NCBI RefSeq assembly: GCF_937468385.1
Contig: NZ_CALBWS010000030.1
Span: 1-64,000, forward strand
Length of the DNA: 64,000 nucleotides
Source: Neobacillus rhizosphaerae
GTDB taxonomy: Bacteria; Bacillota; Bacilli; Bacillales; Cytobacillaceae
Direction: 5' to 3'
Every line of letters begins with the position of its first letter. Positions within the stretch are counted from its first letter, which is position 1. This document shows, in pieces, positions 42,601 to 49,479 of the stretch. The position numbers were made by a program, and so were the translations under genes. A model generated the notes under the pieces. It did not search any database, was not told the origin of the DNA, and was given only the letters and a program-made list of their open reading frames with translations.

Positions 42601-43238
42601 TCCCCAATCAATTCAATGATTTCTTGATCAGAGCCGAAGCCAAGTGCACGCAAAAGAACCGTAACGGGCAGTTTCCGAGTACGATCTATTCTCACATATA
42701 CGACATCTTTGGCGTCTGTTTCATATTCCAGCCAAGCGCCGCGGTTCGGAATTACTGTAGCCGTAAAACCTTTTTTACCATTTTTATCAAGTTTTCCACT
42801 AAAGTAGACGCTCGGTGAACGCACTAATTGTGAAACAATAACACGTTCTGCCCCGTTAATAACAAACGTACCAGTTTCCGTCATAAGTGGAAAATCACCC
42901 ATGAACACATCCTGATCTTTTACTTCACCTGTTTCTTTGTTTACAAGACGTACTTTTACACGTAATGGAGCAGAATATGTAACGTCCCGTTCTTTTGATT
43001 CTTCAACAGAATACTTTGGATCGCCAAGGCTGTAATCAATAAATTCTAGTGATAGGTTACCAGTAAAGTCTTCAATCGGCGAAATGTCCTGGAACATTTC
43101 ACGTAATCCCTCATCAAGAAACCATTGATAGGAAGAGGTTTGGATTTCGATTAGATTTGGTAATTCTAAAACTTCACTGATTCGCGCGTAACTTCTTCGT
43201 TGGCGGTGTCGTCCATACTGAACTAGTTGACCTGTCAA
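39678..43238 (-). CDS. rpoB: DNA-directed RNA polymerase subunit beta
   Basis: 1186 residues from a TTG at 43238 (TTG ACA GGT CAA), as in B. subtilis, with GAGGGGTGA upstream. The rifampicin pocket [20 protein letters not shown], with [12 protein letters not shown], is of the sensitive type. The C-terminal catalytic region includes [10 protein letters not shown]. The tail is acidic and variable. Confidence 0.99.
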   Translation of the reverse strand: [1186 protein letters not shown]

Positions 43239-43319
43239 CTGATTCACCCCTCAAATCAAGCGTTATTTAATAAAATCTATTTTACGTCTATCAGAAGGAA
43301 CAGAAGCCCCTTCTATTAG

Positions 43320-43350
43320 ACAAAAAGAAAAAGGGTTTTTTAACCAAAAA
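43320..43350 (-). promoter_or_regulatory. hairpin with T-rich tail in the rpoB leader
   Basis: Minus strand: GGTTTTTTGGTTAAAAAACC followed by CTTTTTCTTTTTG. The stem is A/T-rich, with an AGAAG/CTTCT hairpin just after it. Possible partial terminator in the leader of rpoBC. Confidence 0.4.
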
Positions 43351-43467
43351 ACCACATTTTCACATTTTGGCTATTATTTTGTCATCATTTCCTTCTTATC
43401 CCGTTTTTATACTAATAATTAAGTATTTTAAGGAATAATTCGGAAATTATTATGATGGCATTTTATA

Positions 43468-43496
43468 ATGCTATCACAACAGTCTTTTCAAGTCAA
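43468..43496 (-). promoter_or_regulatory. candidate rpoB promoter
   Basis: Minus strand: TTGACT (43491-43496), 17 bases, extended -10 TGATAGCAT (hexamer 43468-43473), starting right at the ybxB stop. Confidence 0.65.
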
Positions 43497-44096
43497 CTAT
43501 TTAATTGCCTTAATGATAAAATAGCCTTTGGATTTGTCAAAAGTCTCTACTTCGGAAAATAGCGTATTTAATTTTTCAAGTGCTGATGGTGCTCCTTGTT
43601 TCTTTTGAATCACTACCCAAAGTTCACCATGCGGGACAAGATGTTCAAAACTTTGTTCAAAAATCTCATGAACAGTCTTTTTCCCTGCTCTAATCGGAGG
43701 ATTTGTTAATATTGCAGCAAAGTTACTTTCCTTTACATTTAACAAGCGGTCACTCTCATAAATAACAATATTTTCAATCCGATTAAATTGGGCATTTTCT
43801 TTTGCCAACTCGATTGCCCGGTCATTTACATCTACCATGTGAACCGTTCGTTCGCGATTGTCTTTCGCAATCGATAAACCAATCGGACCATAGCCGCAAC
43901 CAACATCAAGAACAAACCCTTGCACCTCTGGCATGATAAAAGACTCAATAAGTAACCGCGAGCCAAAGTCTACTTCTCTTTTTGAAAAAACTCCATTATC
44001 GGTTTTAAAACGAAATAGATGATTCTTTAGGGTGTAATCCCAATATTTCGGATCACTTTCAACCTTTTGGGTTCGAGAATAATAGTGTTCGGACAT
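43497..44096 (-). CDS. ybxB: class I SAM-dependent methyltransferase (YbxB, RsmC-like)
   Basis: 199 residues from the ATG at 44096, with GGGAGG upstream; a GTG nine bases earlier is less well placed. SAM motif LDVGCGYGPIG (near residue 64), acidic DVNDRA, and the N-methyltransferase motif TNPPIRAGK. Related to RsmC/RlmG rRNA methylases; the target base is not known from sequence. Sits between rplL and rpoB as in B. subtilis. Confidence 0.9.
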   Translation of the reverse strand: MSEHYYSRTQKVESDPKYWDYTLKNHLFRFKTDNGVFSKREVDFGSRLLIESFIMPEVQGFVLDVGCGYGPIGLSIAKDNRERTVHMVDVNDRAIELAKENAQFNRIENIVIYESDRLLNVKESNFAAILTNPPIRAGKKTVHEIFEQSFEHLVPHGELWVVIQKKQGAPSALEKLNTLFSEVETFDKSKGYFIIKAIK

Positions 44097-44156
44097 TAGA
44101 CTCACCTCCCGGGGAGTATTAAAAATAGAGGTAATTGAGGATAGATTTCTTTAAGC

Positions 44157-44273
44157 TAAAGAAAACTTGCCGACTTGCGAGCCCCTAAGGACGAAGACAG
44201 AGGCGTAGTTGCTCTTATGCGAAGTAAGAAAGTATAAATGTTCGCACCAAAAGTTTATACTTTCTTACTAGCC
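44157..44273 (+). repeat. R2 repeat, copy after rplL
   Basis: TAAAG, AAACTTGCCGACTTGCGAGCC, GAAGACAGAGGCGTAGTTG, TTATGCG, then a long hairpin AGTAAGAAAGTATAAA / TTTATACTTTCTTACT and the end AGCC. The hairpin sequence differs from the other copies but the pairing is perfect over 16 bp. Confidence 0.8.
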
Positions 44274-44300
44274 AAAAAAAGCCCGCTTATACAGCGAGCT
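44274..44300 (-). terminator. terminator after rplL
   Basis: Minus strand GCTCGC and GCGGGC (one G-U pair) around TGTATAA, followed by seven T. The R2 repeat abuts it. Confidence 0.88.
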
Positions 44301-44314
44301 TTTCTATTAGGTTA

Positions 44315-44677
44315 TTACTTAACTTCAACGTTTGCTCCAACTTCATCAAGCTTAGCTTTGATTGCTTCAGCATCTTCTTTAGATACGCCTTCTTTAATAG
44401 CTTTTGGAGTGTTGTCAACAAGATCTTTTGCTTCTTTAAGTCCAAGGCCAGTGATTTCACGTACAACCTTGATAACTTTGATTTTTTGATCTCCAGCGCC
44501 AGCAAGGATTACATCAAATTCAGTTTGCTCTTCAACAGCAGCAGCACCAGCTCCGCCAACCATTGCTACAGGAGCAGCAGCAGTTACGCCGAATTCTTCT
44601 TCGATTGCTTTTACAAGATCGTTAAGTTCTAAAACAGTCATATTTTTAACTGCTTCAATGATTTGTTCTTTAGTCAT
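44315..44677 (-). CDS. rplL: 50S ribosomal protein L7/L12
   Basis: 120 residues: N-terminal dimerisation domain, Ala/Gly/Pro-rich hinge (AAAPVAMVGGAGAAA) and C-terminal factor-binding domain with VKVVREITGLGLKEAKDLV. Multiple copies form the stalk that recruits translation GTPases. 64 bases after rplJ. Confidence 0.98.
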   Translation of the reverse strand: MTKEQIIEAVKNMTVLELNDLVKAIEEEFGVTAAAPVAMVGGAGAAAVEEQTEFDVILAGAGDQKIKVIKVVREITGLGLKEAKDLVDNTPKAIKEGVSKEDAEAIKAKLDEVGANVEVK

Positions 44678-44741
44678 GATTAATTTTCCTCCTTAGTTTT
44701 CGTTACGTTTATTTGTTTAACGCTTCAGCTCTTCTATTAAC

Positions 44742-45242
44742 TTACGCGCCTTGTTCTTCTTTTTGATCTGCCACAGCTTTTGTAGCAAGAGCAAGATTGC
44801 GAATTGGAGCTTGTAGTACGCTGAGTAGCATAGAAAGCAAGCCTTCGCGTGATGGTAGGTCAGCAAGAGCTTTAATCTCTTCAGCCGTTGCGACATTTCC
44901 TTCGATTACACCTGCTTTAAGTTCAAGTGCTTCGTGTTTTTTCGCAAAGTCATTCAAGATTTTAGCTGGTGCTACAACATCTTCAGTACTGAACGCGATT
45001 GCGTTCGGACCTGTTAATGCCTCATTTAAGCCAGAAAGCTCAGCTATATCAGCCGCACGGCGAGTCATCGTGTTTTTGTAAACCTTGAACTCAACGCCAG
45101 CTTCACGAAGTTGTTTACGTAGTTCAGTTACTTCAGCAACTGAAAGACCACGATAATCAACAACAACAGTTGATACGCTCTTCTTTAATTTATCAGTGAT
45201 TTCGTCAACGATGTGTTTTTTTGCTTCGATTGCAATGCTCAT
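44742..45242 (-). CDS. rplJ: 50S ribosomal protein L10
   Basis: 166 residues. VVVDYRGLSVAEVTELRKQLR near the start and a C-terminal helix that binds L12 dimers. With L12 it represses its own operon through the leader RNA. RBS CAGGAGGTG. An R2 repeat lies between the leader attenuator and this start. Confidence 0.98.
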   Translation of the reverse strand: MSIAIEAKKHIVDEITDKLKKSVSTVVVDYRGLSVAEVTELRKQLREAGVEFKVYKNTMTRRAADIAELSGLNEALTGPNAIAFSTEDVVAPAKILNDFAKKHEALELKAGVIEGNVATAEEIKALADLPSREGLLSMLLSVLQAPIRNLALATKAVADQKEEQGA

Positions 45243-45280
45243 CTTTACACCTCCTGTAGATTGTCTACATTTATACCAGG

Positions 45281-45363
45281 TAAAGCAAACTTGCCGTTAG
45301 GCGAAGTCAGAGGCTTAGTTGTACTTATCCGTTCAGAATTTATAGGAATAAATTCTGATTAGC
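45281..45363 (+). repeat. R2 repeat inside the rplJ leader
   Basis: TAAAGC, AAACTTGCCGTTAGGCGAAG, CAGAGGCTTAGTTG, TTATCCG, hairpin TTCAGAATTTA / TAAATTCTGA, end TAGCC. Slightly shorter at the left stem than other copies. It sits between the L10 attenuator and the rplJ ribosome-binding site. Confidence 0.78.
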
Positions 45364-45365
45364 CA

Positions 45366-45490
45366 AGTAAAAGCCTCCATATCAAATTTCAGACATGGAG
45401 GCAGCATACAACAGCTGAACGGTTCAGCTGAATCTATTCTCTAACCTCGGCAGGAAAAATTAAGCCAATTGGCACCTGCTGTCTACAGTA
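45366..45490 (-). promoter_or_regulatory. L10 leader (rplJL autoregulatory RNA) with attenuator
   Basis: Minus strand: GACAGCAGGTGCC, CCTGCCGAGGTTAG and the hairpin CAGCTGAAC/GTTCAGCTG match the conserved L10(L12)4 leader. The downstream attenuator is GCCTCCAT ... ATGGAGGC (45373-45402) followed by TTTTA. L10-L12 binding upstream is thought to favour the terminator. Confidence 0.8.
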
Positions 45491-45521
45491 CAAATGTTTA
45501 TTATTTTAAACAACAAAATTC

Positions 45522-45550
45522 ATTATATAAAATGTAGTTTTGTTTGTCAA
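45522..45550 (-). promoter_or_regulatory. sigma-A promoter of rplJL
   Basis: Minus strand: TTGACA (45545-45550), 17 bases, TATAAT (45522-45527), a consensus promoter just past the rplA stop. Confidence 0.95.
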
Positions 45551-45560
45551 TTGGTAAAAA

Positions 45561-46259
45561 TTATTTAGCTGAAGCAGTTGAAGGATCTACCTTCACTCCA
45601 GGTCCCATAGTTGAAGCAACAGTAACGTTCTTCATGTAAGTACCCTTTGCTGCTGAAGGCTTAGCTTTAAGCATTGTTTCAAACACAGTGTTAAAGTTTT
45701 CAACAAGCTTTTCGTTTTCGAAAGATGCTTTACCGATTGGTACGTGGATGTTTCCAGCTTTATCAACACGGTATTCAACTTTACCTGCTTTAATCTCATT
45801 AATTGCTCTTGTTACATCAAATGTAACAGTGCCTGTTTTAGGGTTTGGCATTAAGCCTTTAGGTCCTAACACACGGCCAAGTTTACCAACTTCACCCATC
45901 ATATCAGGAGTTGCAACGATAACATCAAAATCAAACCAACCTTGTTGGATTTTGTTGATGTACTCAGAATCTCCTACATAATCAGCGCCAGCTGCTTCTG
46001 CTTCTTTCAACTTTTCACCCTTCGCAAATACTAAAACGCGTTGAGTTTTACCAGTACCGTTTGGAAGTACTACAGCACCACGGATTTGTTGGTCCGCTTT
46101 TTTAGGGTCAACGCCTAAGCGGAATGCAACCTCTAGAGTTGCGTCAAACTTTGTGAAATTGGTTTTCTTTGCAAGATCAATTGCTTCTGCAATTGGGTAT
46201 GCCTTTAGGCGATCTACAAGCTTTGCAGCTTCTAAATACTTTTTACCTTTTTTAGCCAT
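45561..46259 (-). CDS. rplA: 50S ribosomal protein L1
   Basis: 232 residues. Starts MAKKGKKYLEAAKLVDR, with FTKFDATLEVAFRLGVDPKKADQQ, GPKGLMPNPKTGTV and TMGPGVKVDPS at the end. Forms the mobile stalk at the E site. Follows rplK by 118 bases holding a hairpin. Confidence 0.98.
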   Translation of the reverse strand: MAKKGKKYLEAAKLVDRLKAYPIAEAIDLAKKTNFTKFDATLEVAFRLGVDPKKADQQIRGAVVLPNGTGKTQRVLVFAKGEKLKEAEAAGADYVGDSEYINKIQQGWFDFDVIVATPDMMGEVGKLGRVLGPKGLMPNPKTGTVTFDVTRAINEIKAGKVEYRVDKAGNIHVPIGKASFENEKLVENFNTVFETMLKAKPSAAKGTYMKNVTVASTMGPGVKVDPSTASAK

Positions 46260-46315
46260 TTTATTTTCCTCCTAGATTGTGGTTTTAGCGGAATGAATAA
46301 CCTCCCACGAATAAA

Positions 46316-46346
46316 GGTTGCGAGTGAATTTTTCAACATCGCAACC
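46316..46346 (-). promoter_or_regulatory. hairpin in the rplK-rplA spacer
   Basis: Minus strand: GGTTGCGA and TCGCAACC form a perfect 8-bp stem preceded by a G run (GGGGGGTT). No U tract. Possible L1 target or processing site; unproven. Confidence 0.45.
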
Positions 46347-46377
46347 CCCCTTCATTACACAAAACAGTTAGCACAGA

Positions 46378-46803
46378 TTAATCTTCGATAACGATACCCA
46401 TGCTGCGTGCAGTACCTTCGACCATGCGCATTGCTGCTTCAACGCTTGCTGCGTTAAGGTCAGGCATTTTTTGTTCCGCAATCTCGCGTACTGTATCACG
46501 CTTTACTGTTGCTACTTTATTACGGTTTGGTTCACCAGAACCAGACTGAATTCCAGCTGCTACTTTCAAAAGAACGGCAGCGGGAGGAGTTTTCGTAATA
46601 AATGTAAATGAACGGTCTTCAAATACCGTGATTTCAACAGGAATGATCAATCCAGCTTGATCTGCTGTACGAGCGTTAAATTCTTTACAGAATCCCATGA
46701 TGTTTACACCGGCTTGACCTAGTGCAGGACCAACTGGTGGTGCAGGATTTGCTTTACCAGCAGGAATTTGTAATTTAACGACTTTAATTACTTTTTTAGC
46801 CAC
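46378..46803 (-). CDS. rplK: 50S ribosomal protein L11
   Basis: 141 residues from a GTG at 46803, with AAGGAGG at 9 bases; longer in-frame forms to 46869 run into the leader. Starts VAKKVIKVVKLQIPAGKANPAPPVGPALGQ, in short motifs, with the thiostrepton-contact prolines and the C-terminal rRNA-binding domain. Part of the GTPase-associated centre. Confidence 0.98.
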   Translation of the reverse strand: MAKKVIKVVKLQIPAGKANPAPPVGPALGQAGVNIMGFCKEFNARTADQAGLIIPVEITVFEDRSFTFITKTPPAAVLLKVAAGIQSGSGEPNRNKVATVKRDTVREIAEQKMPDLNAASVEAAMRMVEGTARSMGIVIED

Positions 46804-46941
46804 GAGACACACCTCCTTAAAGTCCGTGATGTGGTAATAGGGTACCTTTGGAACCCTCCCACTCAACAATAGTCTTTATATAATAATCATAAAGAACTTG
46901 ATAAAAGTCATGTCTCTGGTGGAGACATACTGACCTATGAA

Positions 46942-46970
46942 ATATTACCACTTTTTAAAAATGTTTTCAA
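46942..46970 (-). promoter_or_regulatory. sigma-A promoter of rplK-rplA
   Basis: Minus strand: TTGAAA (46965-46970), 17 bases, extended -10 TGGTAATAT (hexamer 46942-46947). The leader then has ATGTCTC/GAGACAT and GGGTTCC/GGTACCC hairpins. Confidence 0.8.
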
Positions 46971-46976
46971 GTTTTT

Positions 46977-47513
46977 TTACATTAATTTCTCAATCTGAGT
47001 AAAATCCAGTTCAACCGGGGTATCCCGCCCGAACATATTAACAAGAACTTTAAGCTTCGACCTATCTTTATCCATCTCTTCAATGTTTCCAGTAAAGTTG
47101 GCAAACGGACCTTCTTTGACACGAACGGTTTCGCCAATTTCATAATTAACATCAACGCGTTTTTCTTCTACTCCCATCCGCTTCAAAATGACAACTACTT
47201 CCTCAGGAAGGAGTGGGGTTGGTTTAGAACCAGATCCAGCCGATCCAACAAACCCAGTGACACCAGGGGTATTTCGGACCACATACCAAGAGTCATCCGT
47301 CATTACTAATTCCACCAAGACGTACCCCGGGAAAACCTTACGTTTTACTACTTTTTTCTTACCATTTTTGAAATCTGTTTCTTCTTCCTCAGGAACAACA
47401 ACGCGGAATATTTTATCCGACATTCCCATTGATTCGACCCGCTTTTCCAAATTGGTCTTTACCTTATTTTCATAACCTGAGTAAGTATGGACAACATACC
47501 AATTCTTTTCCAT
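46977..47513 (-). CDS. nusG: transcription factor NusG
   Basis: 178 residues. NGN domain starting MEKNWYVVHTYSGYENKVK, with PGYVLVEL and NTPGVTGFVG; C-terminal KOW domain VRVKEGPFANFTGNIEEMD. Binds RNA polymerase clamp; in Bacillus it promotes sequence-specific pausing. Separated from secE by a terminator-like hairpin. Confidence 0.98.
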   Translation of the reverse strand: MEKNWYVVHTYSGYENKVKTNLEKRVESMGMSDKIFRVVVPEEEETDFKNGKKKVVKRKVFPGYVLVELVMTDDSWYVVRNTPGVTGFVGSAGSGSKPTPLLPEEVVVILKRMGVEEKRVDVNYEIGETVRVKEGPFANFTGNIEEMDKDRSKLKVLVNMFGRDTPVELDFTQIEKLM

Positions 47514-47579
47514 TTTAAGAGGACTAGATCGTCCGTCCCTCCCTGTTTTTTAATGGGAAATTCTATATTTCTACAAATT

Positions 47580-47604
47580 AAAAAACCCGTTTATACGGGC
47601 TTTT
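47580..47604 (-). terminator. terminator-like hairpin between secE and nusG
   Basis: Minus strand: GCCCGT ATAA ACGGGT then TTTTT. No clear promoter was found between it and nusG, so it may be a partial terminator or attenuator. Confidence 0.65.
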
Positions 47605-47653
47605 AGATAAAATTTCCTTTATTAACCACCATTATACCATGAATGAATACTTA

Positions 47654-47836
47654 TTATTCAAGAATTAAGCGAATCAATTTTGAAATTCCTAAATCTAGAA
47701 CAGCAAAGAACGCTGCGAAAAAAACAACGGTCGATAACACCGTAACCGTAGAACGGATAAGTTCACCGCGTTTTGGCCAACTTACTTTTCTCATTTCACG
47801 GGCAATATCACTGAAGAACTTCATTAAGCGTTGCAT
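47654..47836 (-). CDS. secE: preprotein translocase subunit SecE
   Basis: 60 residues, the short Gram-positive form. Amphipathic N-terminus with the REMRKVSWPKRGEL motif, then one membrane helix (about 29-55). Clamps SecY. Between rpmGB and nusG. Confidence 0.97.
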   Translation of the reverse strand: MQRLMKFFSDIAREMRKVSWPKRGELIRSTVTVLSTVVFFAAFFAVLDLGISKLIRLILE

Positions 47837-47888
47837 TTTTAGTAACCCCCAACTATCATAAGTAGCACTGCAAGAATCTATCTAAAAA

Positions 47889-48035
47889 TTATTTTGTTTC
47901 GCGATGAATTGTATGGGTTGCGCAAATCTTGCAGAATTTTTTCAATTCCAACCTATCTGTTTGTGTCTCTTTGCTGACAGTCGAATAATTTCGTGAGCCG
48001 CAGTCAACACAAGCAAGAATTACTTTTTTGCTCAT
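47889..48035 (-). CDS. rpmGB: 50S ribosomal protein L33 (zinc-binding form)
   Basis: 48 residues from the ATG at 48035 (MSKKVILACVDCGSRNY); a longer frame to 48101 comes from the R2 repeat leader. CVDC and CKIC are the zinc-coordinating pairs. Co-transcribed with secE. No good ribosome-binding site is obvious (GAAGGTG upstream). Confidence 0.94.
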   Translation of the reverse strand: MSKKVILACVDCGSRNYSTVSKETQTDRLELKKFCKICATHTIHRETK

Positions 48036-48060
48036 ATTCGACACCTTCAACTTTTTTTCT

Positions 48061-48153
48061 TGGCGATAGGAAAGTAACATTCCTATCAAGTATAAGTGCA
48101 ACTACGCTTCATGAACGACCCTAAAAGGCTCGCCAATTGACGAATTTTCTTTA
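48061..48153 (-). repeat. R2 repeat, copy in the rpmGB leader (opposite orientation)
   Basis: Read on the minus strand: TAAAGAAAATTCGTCAATTGGCG, AGCC, GCGTAGTTGCACTTAT, then the hairpin GATAGGAA / TTCCTATC and the end GCCAAG. This stem has a third unrelated sequence with pairing kept. It is transcribed within the rpmGB 5' leader. Confidence 0.7.
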
Positions 48154-48165
48154 TATATCCCTAAA

Positions 48166-48194
48166 AATGTAACATGACGCCTAATTAATGTCAA
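48166..48194 (-). promoter_or_regulatory. sigma-A promoter of rpmGB-secE
   Basis: Minus strand: TTGACA (48189-48194), 17 bases, extended -10 TGTTACATT (hexamer 48166-48171). Confidence 0.8.
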
Positions 48195-48245
48195 TAACCA
48201 TTGAGAACAGATTTATCATATTGACATTGAATCATTTTGGAAAAA

Positions 48246-48896
48246 TCACAGTGAAAATTCACGAATTTCTAAGTAGCGCTCAAGCTTCCTTTTCACACGC
48301 TGTAAAGCATTATCAATCGATTTAACATGGCGATTCAGTTCCTCAGAAATCTCTTGATAGGATTGTCCATCTAAGTAAAGAGCTAAAACTTTTCTTTCTA
48401 AGTCGCTCAATAATTCAGACATTTTGACCTCTATAAGGTCAAATTCTTCTTGGTTAATAATGAGCTCTTCAGGGTCAAGTACCTTGGCACCTGACAGAAC
48501 ATCCATCAATGTCCGATCTGATTCTTCATCATAAATTGGCTTGTCCAAAGAGACATAAGAATTTAACGGGATATGCTTCTGCCGTGTCGCTGTTTTAATC
48601 GCGGTAATGATTTGCCGCGTAATACATAACTCAGCAAATGCCTTAAAGGACGTGAGCTTGTCCTCGCGAAAGTCGCGAATCGCCTTATAAAGGCCAATCA
48701 TTCCTTCTTGGACAATATCTTCCTTATCGGCTCCAATTAAAAAATAGGATCTTGCTTTTGCACGAACAAAATTACGATACTTATGGATTAAATAATCCAA
48801 TGCTTCACTATCACCTTGGTGCACCAAATCGACGATTTCTTCGTCTTCCATCCCAAAGAAATGGTCATTGGTTTTTGTCCCGAAATCCGTACTCAA
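48246..48896 (-). CDS. sigH: RNA polymerase sigma-H factor (Spo0H)
   Basis: 216 residues from a TTG at 48896, with GGAGGGG 7 bases upstream; this fits the 218-residue B. subtilis protein better than the ATG at 48923. Sigma70 region 2 (KYRNFVRAKARSYFLIGADKEDIVQEGMIGLY, in short motifs) and region 4 (LYLDGQSYQEISEELNRHVKSIDNALQR). Directs post-exponential and early sporulation genes. Confidence 0.97.
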   Translation of the reverse strand: MSTDFGTKTNDHFFGMEDEEIVDLVHQGDSEALDYLIHKYRNFVRAKARSYFLIGADKEDIVQEGMIGLYKAIRDFREDKLTSFKAFAELCITRQIITAIKTATRQKHIPLNSYVSLDKPIYDEESDRTLMDVLSGAKVLDPEELIINQEEFDLIEVKMSELLSDLERKVLALYLDGQSYQEISEELNRHVKSIDNALQRVKRKLERYLEIREFSL

Positions 48897-48933
48897 CGTA
48901 GATCCCCTCCACCGAACAAGCATAGATAGTAAT

Positions 48934-48962
48934 AGTATACATTAGAAATATTTTGAAGTCGA
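48934..48962 (-). promoter_or_regulatory. candidate sigH promoter
   Basis: Minus strand: TCGACT (48957-48962), 17 bases, TATACT (48934-48939), just past the rae1 stop. In B. subtilis spo0H has its own sigma-A promoter repressed by AbrB. Confidence 0.6.
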
Positions 48963-48966
48963 GCAG

Positions 48967-49476
48967 TCATTTTTGTCCTCGGCGCCATTTTTCGAAAATT
49001 TCTGCAATTTCATCACTAATTGGTATTTTGGAGACCGGTTTTTTTTCTTGGATTTTCTTCACTTTTTTTTCAATGCCCTTTTCAATGGAGGACATTTCAA
49101 CTAGTAGCTCACGGGCGGACTTCCTGAGAGCTCCTTGTCCAAAAATAGCCCATTGTTCTGTGTAATCAGAAGTAGCGACATGGATTTGTGTTCTTCGATT
49201 GTTTAGACTGATCGCCATTTTTTCAATTCGCTCATCCGCTGTTTCATTTTCCTTTGTAAAAATAACCTCTACTTTATGGTTTTTATATTTTTTTTCTGTA
49301 CCTTGCACATAATAGGCATCAAATACAACAATCACACGGTAGCCAGAAAATGCCTGGTACTCAGCCATTCGTTCGACTAAGCGATCTCTTGCAGCGGGCA
49401 GGTCTCGGTCCTTTAACACCCTTAGCTCTGGCCAGGCCCCGATAATGTTATATCCATCGACCAGCAGGATATCCAT
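48967..49476 (-). CDS. rae1: ribosome-dependent endoribonuclease Rae1 (YacP), NYN/PIN domain
   Basis: 169 residues. PIN-like catalytic Asp residues lie in MDILLVDGYNIIGAW and VIVVFDAYYVQGTE, with TSDYTEQW late in the domain; the tail is basic. Rae1 cleaves some mRNAs in the ribosomal A site in B. subtilis. 3 bases after rlmB. Confidence 0.93.
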   Translation of the reverse strand: MDILLVDGYNIIGAWPELRVLKDRDLPAARDRLVERMAEYQAFSGYRVIVVFDAYYVQGTEKKYKNHKVEVIFTKENETADERIEKMAISLNNRRTQIHVATSDYTEQWAIFGQGALRKSARELLVEMSSIEKGIEKKVKKIQEKKPVSKIPISDEIAEIFEKWRRGQK

Positions 49477-49479
49477 AGT

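Noticed and set aside
44190..44230. Resemblance of the R2 core (GACAGAGGCG) to the 5' part of a lysine riboswitch
   Set aside because: Only about ten bases match; the long multi-helix core and terminator of the L box are absent, and the copies are not before lysine genes.
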